A stretch of 64,000 nt of DNA from NCBI GenBank assembly GCA_963516475.1, contig CAUQBR010000001.1:124001-188000 (forward strand), given 5' to 3'. The position numbers and the translations under genes are program-made. The stretch comes from JABCPE02 sp963516475 (GTDB lineage: Bacteria > Bacteroidota > Bacteroidia > Flavobacteriales > Weeksellaceae). Shown in pieces: positions 43,009 through 50,208 of the stretch; the first letter of the stretch is position 1, and each line of letters starts with the position of its first letter. The notes below the pieces were generated by a model. It was given only the letters and a program-made list of their open reading frames with translations. It was not told the origin of the DNA and ran no database searches.

Positions 43009-44151
43009 ATGATACCATTCAACAAACCTTACCTCACTGGTAAAGAAATGCAATATATAGAAGAAGCCGTAAAATCAGGGAAAATCTCTGGAAATGGATT
43101 ATTCACCAAAAAATGTCAAGAATTTTTTGAAAAAGAATTTGGTTTCAAAAAAACACTGCTTACCACTTCCTGCACAGATGCATTGGAGATGGCTGCTATT
43201 TTAGCAGATATCAAGGAAGGCGATGAGGTCATTGTTCCTAGTTTTACTTTCGTATCCACAGCGCTGGCATTTGTAAGACAAGGTGCTGATATCGTTTTTG
43301 CAGATTCTTATTCTGACAATCCTAATATAGATGCTGACCATATAGAAGCTTTAATCACAAAAAAAACCAAAGCTATCGTAGTGGTTCATTACGCTGGTGT
43401 AGCTTGTGATATGGATAAAATAATGTCCATAGCTAACAAACATGGAATCATCGTAATGGAAGATGCTGCACAAGCTATCGACAGCTACTATATTTCCAAA
43501 GATGGAACAAAAAAAGCATTGGGAAGCATTGGGCATCTTTCTGCTTTTTCATTTCATGAAACCAAAAATATTATTTCAGGCGAAGGCGGTATGCTCTGCA
43601 TCAACGATGACCGCTTTATCCAAAGAGCTGAAATCATTTGGGAAAAAGGAACAAACCGTTCGCAGTTTTTCAGAGGCGAAGTGGATAAATACAGCTGGGT
43701 AGACACAGGATCTTCTTTCCTGCCGAGCGAAATTATCTCTGCTTTTCTTTGGGCTCAGATAGAAAACATGAGAGACATTCAGGATAAAAGAATCAAAATC
43801 TGGAATCGTTATTATGAAGGGCTTTCCAACTTTGAACCTATTTCGATAAAAAAGCCGAAACTTCCTCTCGTTCCTGAATATGCGACTAACAACGCTCATA
43901 TGTTTTATTTGGTTTGTGATAATGTAGATGATAGAACCAGATTCATCCAACATCTGAAAGACAAAGGAATTCTATCTGTTTTCCATTATCTTTCACTACA
44001 CAAGAGTTCTTATTATGAAAAATATTCTACCCGAAAAAGTAAGCTCCCGAACTCAGACATGTTTTCTGACTGTCTTGTGAGGCTTCCTCTGTTCTACGAG
44101 CTTACTGATGAGCAGGAGGAATACATCATCAACACTATAAAAGAATTATGA
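43009..44151 (+). CDS. wecE: dTDP-4-amino-4,6-dideoxygalactose transaminase
   Basis: PLP-dependent DegT/DnrJ/EryC1-family sugar aminotransferase of 380 residues. It resembles E. coli WecE/RffA along its length: MIPFNKP at the start, TSCTDALEMAAILADI (about 54-69), EVIVPSFTFVSTALAFV (about 74-90), VVHYAGVACDMDKIM (about 125-139), the PLP lysine in SFHETKNIISGEGG (about 183-196), and EKGTNRSQFFRGEVDKY (about 213-229). It should use dTDP-4-keto-6-deoxyglucose from RfbA and RfbB and glutamate. The next enzyme of the Fuc4NAc pathway, an N-acetyltransferase, is not in the operon. It overlaps the following gene by four bases. Confidence 0.93.
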   Translation: MIPFNKPYLTGKEMQYIEEAVKSGKISGNGLFTKKCQEFFEKEFGFKKTLLTTSCTDALEMAAILADIKEGDEVIVPSFTFVSTALAFVRQGADIVFADSYSDNPNIDADHIEALITKKTKAIVVVHYAGVACDMDKIMSIANKHGIIVMEDAAQAIDSYYISKDGTKKALGSIGHLSAFSFHETKNIISGEGGMLCINDDRFIQRAEIIWEKGTNRSQFFRGEVDKYSWVDTGSSFLPSEIISAFLWAQIENMRDIQDKRIKIWNRYYEGLSNFEPISIKKPKLPLVPEYATNNAHMFYLVCDNVDDRTRFIQHLKDKGILSVFHYLSLHKSSYYEKYSTRKSKLPNSDMFSDCLVRLPLFYELTDEQEEYIINTIKEL

Positions 44152-45740
44152 GAATAGAAAAAATTATTTTTTTATTAATTGCGCTATTTTTTATTTTATT
44201 ACAAGGAGCATTTGTCTTACTTGGAGATAATCCTGTGCTATCTGATGACCTGAATCATTTAGAAATATTATATCAATATCAGGAAGGAAAACACAGTATA
44301 TCAGAAGTTTATAACTTGTACACCTCCGACCCTAATAGACATTCACGCCCAATATCTCCCATTGTGATAACATTCGCAACTTATTTAGGTGGATTTTGGA
44401 CACCTTTGTTTTATATTCACAATTTTCTATTTCCCATCGCAGCATGGCTACTAAAACTAATTTTAGATAAATTTTTTAGTGAATATAGTGCTTTTACCCT
44501 ATTAGTATGTATATTAGTCACTATATTTCCTTTATCTTCATCTAATTTATTCTCTTTCGTGATGTGTGGAGCTTATTTGATATACATATGGTACTTCCAA
44601 AGTATATTATATCTATCATCAAAAGATAATTTGATTTATTATTTGATGTCTGGAATATTATTGGGAATTTCACTGCTATTCCAAGAGTTGCATTTATTTT
44701 TGATTCCTTTATCCATATTTATTTTAGTAATCACCAACAGAGAAAAAATCCTACTGAAACTATCTCTTTCTATAGGTTTAGGTTTATTTATCGCTGCATT
44801 TTATAAGTTTTTCTTAGTGAAAATCATCTATCCTGAGCATTTTGATTATGCAGCATCTAAGGTCACCTTTAATTTTTCAAATAGTTTGGTTTTAATTTTT
44901 TCTTTTTTCAAATTATTCATTCTTGACTTTGCATACATTGCTAAACAAAGCATCTTTGCTATTGCTGGTTATTCTGAATTTGATTATATTTTATTAGCTC
45001 TTGGACTTATTATTTCTGGAATGGTATCTATTTTCTGTAAATTTGATAAAACCATCCCCAAAAGCCATTTTTTAGTGTTTTTAAGTACTTTTTTAATGAC
45101 AATTAGCGTTTTTTTTATCTCCCGATATCTTCCTATCGCATTCAGCTTTGAGAATAGAATTTTACTTTGGGTCAAAATTTCTTCTTCTTTACTTTTAGGA
45201 TATTTGATTTACAATGGTTTGGCTTCTGCAAAAAAGAAAAGTTATCAAAACCTGCTGAAAACCTTATTATTTTTATTTTTATCCACTAATTTCGTCTGTG
45301 TCATCTCCGAAAAAAACTCTTGGATATATGCCAGCAATTATAATAAAGATCTCATCAAAAGTTTGGCTTCTCAGATTCCTAAGGGTGTAAAAGATGAAAA
45401 AATAATCATTATAGAAAACAAAACGAATTATGATAAACTCATCACAGATGAAGCTACTATAGAAGATCCCTATGAAGTGGTATCTGCACTAAATATGTAC
45501 ACTCCAGAAACAACTCTAAATGGGTGGAATGTATATACTATCAGCACCAAAGATACCTATTTATATTCTATTTTTGGAAAAAAACTGAACAATAGACCTA
45601 GTACAGAAATCAAAGAAACCCAAACAGGATTTATCTTAGGTAGAAATAATATAAATTTCCCTTTTTATGTCTTTGATTATGCTAACAATTCTTTACATTT
45701 GGTAAAAAATAAAAATGATTATAACAAGTTTCTAAAATAA
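44148..45740 (+). CDS. Polytopic membrane protein, GT-C glycosyltransferase-like
   Basis: A 530-residue inner-membrane protein with about eleven hydrophobic segments and a periplasmic C-terminal tail of about 130 residues (about 400-530). An acidic pair follows the first transmembrane segment (DNPVLSDDLNHLEI, about 28-41), as in GT-C glycosyltransferases that take lipid-linked sugars. A HSRPISP motif follows at about 65-71. I do not recognise a specific family. With the GtrB-like enzyme upstream it could be the transferase that uses the polyprenyl-linked sugar. It is noticeably more AT-rich than the flanking wecE and rfbA genes. Confidence 0.7.
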   Translation: MRIEKIIFLLIALFFILLQGAFVLLGDNPVLSDDLNHLEILYQYQEGKHSISEVYNLYTSDPNRHSRPISPIVITFATYLGGFWTPLFYIHNFLFPIAAWLLKLILDKFFSEYSAFTLLVCILVTIFPLSSSNLFSFVMCGAYLIYIWYFQSILYLSSKDNLIYYLMSGILLGISLLFQELHLFLIPLSIFILVITNREKILLKLSLSIGLGLFIAAFYKFFLVKIIYPEHFDYAASKVTFNFSNSLVLIFSFFKLFILDFAYIAKQSIFAIAGYSEFDYILLALGLIISGMVSIFCKFDKTIPKSHFLVFLSTFLMTISVFFISRYLPIAFSFENRILLWVKISSSLLLGYLIYNGLASAKKKSYQNLLKTLLFLFLSTNFVCVISEKNSWIYASNYNKDLIKSLASQIPKGVKDEKIIIIENKTNYDKLITDEATIEDPYEVVSALNMYTPETTLNGWNVYTISTKDTYLYSIFGKKLNNRPSTEIKETQTGFILGRNNINFPFYVFDYANNSLHLVKNKNDYNKFLK

Positions 45741-45750
45741 TAAAAATACA

Positions 45751-46611
45751 ATGAAAGGAATAATTCTCGCGGGAGGTTCTGGGACAAGGCTCTACCCGCT
45801 CACCATCGCAGTAAGTAAGCAGTTAATGCCCGTATATGACAAACCTATGATTTATTTCCCCATCTCTACCCTTCTATTGGCAGGAATCAGGGAAATACTC
45901 ATCATCACTACGCCGCACGACCAAGAGGCTTTCAAAAAACTATTGGGTGACGGCTCACAAATCGGATGTAAGTTTGAATACAAAGTTCAGCCTTCTCCAG
46001 ATGGGCTGGCTCAGGCGTTTATTTTAGGAGAGGAGTTCATCGGAACAGACTCTGTAGCGCTAGTTTTGGGCGATAATATTTTCTACGGCTCTGGTCTTCC
46101 TCAGCTGCTGGAAAGCAAAACCCAAGTAAAAGGCGGCTGCGTATTTGCCTACCCTGTTTCCGACCCTGAAAGATATGGTGTGGTAGAGTTTGATGAACAC
46201 CAAAAAGCCGTTTCCATAGAAGAAAAACCTGCCGTGCCGAAGTCCAACTACGCCGTGCCTGGTCTTTATTTCTATGACAATTCCGTGGTGGAATATGCTA
46301 AAAATCTAAAACCTTCAGCGAGAGGAGAATTAGAAATTACCGATATCAATAAAATTTATCTTGAAAAAGGTCAATTAGAAGTAGGTGTGATGAGCCGAGG
46401 AACAGCTTGGCTGGATACAGGGACTTTTGATTCCCTTCACGAGGCGTCTGAATTTGTAAAAGTTCTTGAAAAAAGACAAGGCGTGAAAATCTCCTGCATT
46501 GAAGAGATTGCCTACAAAAAAGGATTTATCAACAAAGAACAGCTGCTGAAATCTGCCGAAAAATACGGAAAAAGCGGTTACGGCGATTATCTTAAAAAGC
46601 TGATAAAATAA
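45751..46611 (+). CDS. rfbA: Glucose-1-phosphate thymidylyltransferase
   Basis: Makes dTDP-glucose from dTTP and glucose 1-phosphate, the first step to dTDP-deoxysugars. The 286-residue protein has the nucleotide-binding KGIILAGGSGTRLYPLT (about 2-18), SKQLMPVYDKPMIYFP (about 22-37), the metal-binding LVLGDNIFYG (about 104-113), and VEFDEHQKAVSIEEKP (about 147-162), plus GTAWLDTGTFDSLHEAS (about 218-234). It works before RfbB and is the last gene of the operon. rfbC and rfbD are absent, so the rhamnose branch is not encoded here. Confidence 0.97.
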   Translation: MKGIILAGGSGTRLYPLTIAVSKQLMPVYDKPMIYFPISTLLLAGIREILIITTPHDQEAFKKLLGDGSQIGCKFEYKVQPSPDGLAQAFILGEEFIGTDSVALVLGDNIFYGSGLPQLLESKTQVKGGCVFAYPVSDPERYGVVEFDEHQKAVSIEEKPAVPKSNYAVPGLYFYDNSVVEYAKNLKPSARGELEITDINKIYLEKGQLEVGVMSRGTAWLDTGTFDSLHEASEFVKVLEKRQGVKISCIEEIAYKKGFINKEQLLKSAEKYGKSGYGDYLKKLIK

Positions 46612-46626
46612 TATAAAACCTCAACA

Positions 46627-46668
46627 AAAAATCCCTCGCTCAAAAGAAAAAAGATGCGGGGGATTTTT
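46627..46668 (+). terminator. Terminator of the glycan operon
   Basis: AAAAATCCCTCGC and GCGGGGGATTTTT form a 13-bp stem with one G-T pair around a 16-base A-rich loop, 15 bases after the rfbA stop. Confidence 0.8.
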
Positions 46669-46687
46669 ATTTTCCGTTCCTTTTTTC

Positions 46688-46895
46688 TTACAGAAAGTCC
46701 AAACATCTTTGCGGCGACCTTCTGTAACTTTACAGAAAGGTGAAACATCTCTGCGGCAGCCTTCTGTAAGTTTTTTAATGGTAAAATAAATTCTTCCGAG
46801 ACTTTCTAAAATTTGACGGAAAGGCAAAACAACCTTGCGGCAGTGTTCCGTCATTTGACGGAAAGGTGAAACATCTCTGCGGGAGGCTTCCGTCA
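46688..46895. repeat. Cluster of four hairpin repeats of about 40 bp
   Basis: Four units of 40 bases have 8-base perfect inverted ends: 46688-46727 and 46730-46769 (TTACAGAA/TTCTGTAA), 46814-46853 and 46856-46895 (TGACGGAA/TTCCGTCA). The core is conserved, for example AAACATCTCTGCGGCAG. The two stem types differ at two positions, and the opposite arm changes to match. A decayed unit of similar length lies between units 2 and 3 (46770-46813). The units occupy the gap between the rfbA terminator and the argS stop. An open frame of 91 codons across them is a by-product of the repeat. Confidence 0.8.
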
Positions 46896-46898
46896 CTT

Positions 46899-48659
46899 TT
46901 ACATTCTATCCACTACACCTATTCCGAGCAGATGTAAAGATTTTCTAATCACCACGCCTGTGAGCTGTGACAGATATAGTCGGAATTTCTTCACATCTTC
47001 GTTTTCGTTGTTCAAAATCGGATTGTTTTGGTAAAAAGCATTGTAGAGTTTTACCACTTCATAAACATAATTAGCCAAATGAGCAGGGCTGAGTGCCGCC
47101 GCCGCTTTGCTTACAGTTTCCTTGTATTCGCTAAGGGCTATGATGAGTTCTTTCTCGTTCTCACTAAGGGCAATGTTTTCAGAGAAATTGAAATCCGTTC
47201 CTTCTGCTCTTTTCAGCAAAGACTGAATTCTGGCGTAAGCATACTGAATGAAAGGCCCTGTATTCCCATTGAAATCCACACTTTCCTCTGGATTGAAAAG
47301 CATTTTTTTCTTCGGATCTACTTTTAGCATAAAATATTTCAACGCTCCAAGACCTACGATTTCATAAGATTTTTCTTTTTCCTCTTCGGTCAGCGCTTCC
47401 AGTTTTCCAAGTTCCTGCGCTTTTTCTTTCGCCGTAAGATACATTTCCTGCATCAGGTCATCGGCATCCACCACTGTTCCTTCACGAGATTTCATCTTCC
47501 CGTTAGGAAGTTCCACCATTCCGTAGGATAGATGGTAAAGGTGCTCCGCCCAGCTGTAGCCCAGTTTTTTAAGGATTTTAAACAAAACCTGAAAATGATA
47601 ATCCTGCTCATTTCCCACCGTGTAGATAAGTCTCTGTATATCATTATCCGCGAAACGCCCCACTGCCGTTCCTAAATCCTGCGTGATATAGACAGAAGTA
47701 CCATCTCCACGAAGAAGAAGTTTTTCATCCAATCCTTCATCAGTAAGGTCGCACCATACAGAGCCATCTTCTTTGGTGAAGAAAACGCCTTTGTCCAGAC
47801 CTTCTTTTATCAAATCTTTACCCAAAAGGTAAGTTTGGCTTTCGTATTGAACTTGGTCAAAATCTACTCCAAGGCGCTTATAAGTTTCCGCAAATCCTGC
47901 ATAAACCCAAGCGTTCATTTTCTCCCAAAGGTTTCTTACTTTTTCATCGCCATTTTCCCAGTCCAAAAGCATTTTTTGAGCCTCTAAAATAGACGGCGCT
48001 TGTTTTTTAGCCGTTTCTTCGTCCATGCCTTGTTCTTTCAGCTGGGCTATTTCTGCTTTGTAATGTTTGTCAAATTCCACATAGTAATTTCCCACCAGCT
48101 TGTCGCCTTTGGTCTGTGTAGATTCCGGCGTTTCTCCATTTCCGAATTTTTCCCACGCCAGCATAGATTTACAAATGTGGATTCCTCTATCGTTGATGAT
48201 TTGGGTTTTGATGACATTATAGCCCTCTTCTTTCAAAATATTAGCAATAGAAAAACCTAAAAGATTATTTCTAATATGTCCCAAATGCAGAGGTTTATTG
48301 GTATTCGGCGAAGAATATTCCACCATAATAGTCTCATTCTTAGGCGTGATTTTCTCTAAATTTTCGGAAAGATTTTTAAAGCTTTGCAGGAAAACATTAT
48401 CCTTTAATTTTAGGTTAAGAAAACCTTTCACAATGTTATAATTTTCTACAAAATCCACCTCCGAAAGTATCTTGTCGCCAAGCTCTGTCGCAATGATATC
48501 TGGGCTTTTCTTCAAAACTTTAACCAAAGGAAAAGTCACGACAGTAAAATCTCCTTCAAAATCAGGTTTTGTCTGCTGAATTTCAGGAACGAAATCCGCC
48601 AAACCAAAACTCTCTGCTAAAACTTTCTGTATTTTTTCAAGTAAAATCTCTCTAACCAT
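46899..48659 (-). CDS. argS: Arginyl-tRNA synthetase
   Basis: Class I synthetase charging tRNA-Arg, 586 residues. The N-terminal additional domain (about 1-85) is followed by the HIGH-like HLGHIRNNLLG (about 122-132) within VEYSSPNTNKPLHLGHIR, then the Rossmann catalytic core with GMVELPNGKMKSREGTVV (about 380-397), the KMSK-like region. The DALR-type anticodon-binding domain ends with RLYLSQLTGVVIRKSLHLLG and a terminal DRM, as usual for ArgRS. It is monocistronic, with its own -7 element right after the SusD terminator. Confidence 0.97.
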   Translation of the reverse strand: MVREILLEKIQKVLAESFGLADFVPEIQQTKPDFEGDFTVVTFPLVKVLKKSPDIIATELGDKILSEVDFVENYNIVKGFLNLKLKDNVFLQSFKNLSENLEKITPKNETIMVEYSSPNTNKPLHLGHIRNNLLGFSIANILKEEGYNVIKTQIINDRGIHICKSMLAWEKFGNGETPESTQTKGDKLVGNYYVEFDKHYKAEIAQLKEQGMDEETAKKQAPSILEAQKMLLDWENGDEKVRNLWEKMNAWVYAGFAETYKRLGVDFDQVQYESQTYLLGKDLIKEGLDKGVFFTKEDGSVWCDLTDEGLDEKLLLRGDGTSVYITQDLGTAVGRFADNDIQRLIYTVGNEQDYHFQVLFKILKKLGYSWAEHLYHLSYGMVELPNGKMKSREGTVVDADDLMQEMYLTAKEKAQELGKLEALTEEEKEKSYEIVGLGALKYFMLKVDPKKKMLFNPEESVDFNGNTGPFIQYAYARIQSLLKRAEGTDFNFSENIALSENEKELIIALSEYKETVSKAAAALSPAHLANYVYEVVKLYNAFYQNNPILNNENEDVKKFRLYLSQLTGVVIRKSLHLLGIGVVDRM

Positions 48660-48676
48660 AATGAATAAAATAATCG

Positions 48677-48684
48677 CAAAGATA
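48677..48684 (-). promoter_or_regulatory. -7 element of argS
   Basis: TATCTTTG on the minus strand matches TAnnTTTG, 17 bases before the argS ATG. Confidence 0.5.
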
Positions 48685-48690
48685 AAAAAT

Positions 48691-48725
48691 ATAAAGGAAA
48701 TCCCTGAAAAAGAGATTCCCTTTAT
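48691..48725 (-). terminator. Intrinsic terminator of the susC-susD operon
   Basis: On the minus strand ATAAAGGGAATC pairs with GATTTCCTTTAT (one G-T pair) and is followed by ATTTTTTATC. It lies 30 bases past the SusD-like stop. Confidence 0.75.
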
Positions 48726-48755
48726 AAAAAAATTAGTTAAAAAATGAAGAGGTTA

Positions 48756-50195
48756 TTAGTTATCCCACCAAACTCTATTGCTCAACCCTGTGTATGGAAT
48801 CGGAATCCCTGGGCCTGCTACTAAGTTGGCTCTATTAGAGTTAATTTCCACATCTGGATATGGTAGGTTTCTCGGTATGACATTAGAAGTAGCATTGTTC
48901 GCTGCTGGCGTAAGGGCAGGATAGCCAGTTCTTCTCCAGTCTACCCAAGACTCATAAGATGCCTGGAACATGGTAATCCATTTTTGCTCCATGATTCTCT
49001 GTAAAGTCCCATTATAAGCCACATTCGCATTCGCTAAATATGTCGCTGCAGAAGAAGAAGATAAACCTAATGCTGCGAAATCCTGTGTAATCGCTGCTTG
49101 ATACGCCGCTTGTGCTCTTGAATCAGATGCTCTGTAATACACTTCTGCTTTGATGAAATTAACTTCTGCCGCACTCATCAGAACCACAGGTGATTTTACA
49201 GATGCATAAGCACTTCCTACACGAGAATATCTACTTTCTCCTGTATCTCCTACATCGTTCCCTGGTACATTACCAAAATACTGCCCTCGAAGCCCATGAT
49301 CATTCTCAGCAATAGGTTTAAAATATAAACTTACCCTAGGGTCTGACAATGCTTTCATCTTATCTACAATAGTGCTGGCTACTGCTTGGTCTTTTCTTCC
49401 AGAAATAACATCAAACTGATGGATAGGATTGGCATTAGATGCTACAGAACCAAAAGCAACCTTTGCATCATCTGCACTAGTGTCTATAAGACTTGGATTG
49501 GTCGCTAAGAAATTTGCTGCTGCATTAGGTTGTCTGCTGCTTAAATGATTTAGCAGTCTTAATTTTAATGAATTTGCAAATTTCTCCCATTTTGTGACAT
49601 CTCCTCTATAAACTATATCGCCTTTAATAGTTTCCGTTCCTGCTCTTAAGGCTGTTACGCCGTCATCTATCATGGTAATAAGAGCTGGATAGATATCTTC
49701 CTGTCTGTCATAAGCCGGGGTAATATTAGCTCTTCCCTGCAAAGCCTCAGAAAAAGGGATATCACCAAACAAGTCTGTAATTACACTAAATGCATGAGCC
49801 TGAAGAATCTTGGAAACTCCTAAATAAGCCTGATTTCCAGAAGCTGCAGCTTTATTTTCCAATTCTTTGATGTCCATCAGTGCATTGTAAAGAGCTGTCC
49901 AAGTCCCATCTGTAGCAGAAGAAGTTATTCTATACTGGGCATAATCAAGAGGCTGTGCCCTATGCCCTGCATAATGCTGAACAATACTTGCCGGCATTCT
50001 AGTCCCCTCACCACCGAGAGCAAAGGCAAGACCAACCTGAGACCCGCTGAGAAGTCCTGGCAAAGTAGCCTGCGAAGGATTATTGGGATCAACATTAATA
50101 TCCAGCTCCTGTCTACAAGAGGTAATTACCAAAGGAGTTGCTGTCAAAGCTAGAAGAACAGCATATTTAGATATATTATTTCTAATTTTTTTCAT
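48756..50195 (-). CDS. SusD/RagB-like nutrient-binding lipoprotein
   Basis: Outer-membrane lipoprotein acting as the lid and substrate binder of a SusC transporter. The 479-residue protein has a lipoprotein signal peptide with a lipobox near ATPLVITSC (Cys27), followed by DINVDPNNPSQA. The alpha-helical TPR-like SusD core follows, with VSKILQAHAFSVITDLFGDIPFSEAL (positions about 127-152) and a FANSLKLRLLNHLS helix. The C-terminus has IMEQKWITMFQASYESWVDW. This pattern is the SusD/RagB type often placed near SusD_RagB_2. It is 13 bases downstream of its SusC partner. The ligand is unknown. Confidence 0.92.
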   Translation of the reverse strand: MKKIRNNISKYAVLLALTATPLVITSCRQELDINVDPNNPSQATLPGLLSGSQVGLAFALGGEGTRMPASIVQHYAGHRAQPLDYAQYRITSSATDGTWTALYNALMDIKELENKAAASGNQAYLGVSKILQAHAFSVITDLFGDIPFSEALQGRANITPAYDRQEDIYPALITMIDDGVTALRAGTETIKGDIVYRGDVTKWEKFANSLKLRLLNHLSSRQPNAAANFLATNPSLIDTSADDAKVAFGSVASNANPIHQFDVISGRKDQAVASTIVDKMKALSDPRVSLYFKPIAENDHGLRGQYFGNVPGNDVGDTGESRYSRVGSAYASVKSPVVLMSAAEVNFIKAEVYYRASDSRAQAAYQAAITQDFAALGLSSSSAATYLANANVAYNGTLQRIMEQKWITMFQASYESWVDWRRTGYPALTPAANNATSNVIPRNLPYPDVEINSNRANLVAGPGIPIPYTGLSNRVWWDN

Positions 50196-50208
50196 TATTT
50201 CTTAGTTT

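Noticed and set aside
36346..46611. A dTDP-rhamnose pathway
   Set aside because: Only rfbA and rfbB are present; rfbC and rfbD are absent, and wecE points to a 4-amino sugar.
46621..46896. A 91-codon open frame on the minus strand with repeating RRDVSPF-like units
   Set aside because: It is produced by the palindromic DNA repeats and runs through the rfbA terminator; the peptide repeats follow the DNA units and resemble no protein domain.
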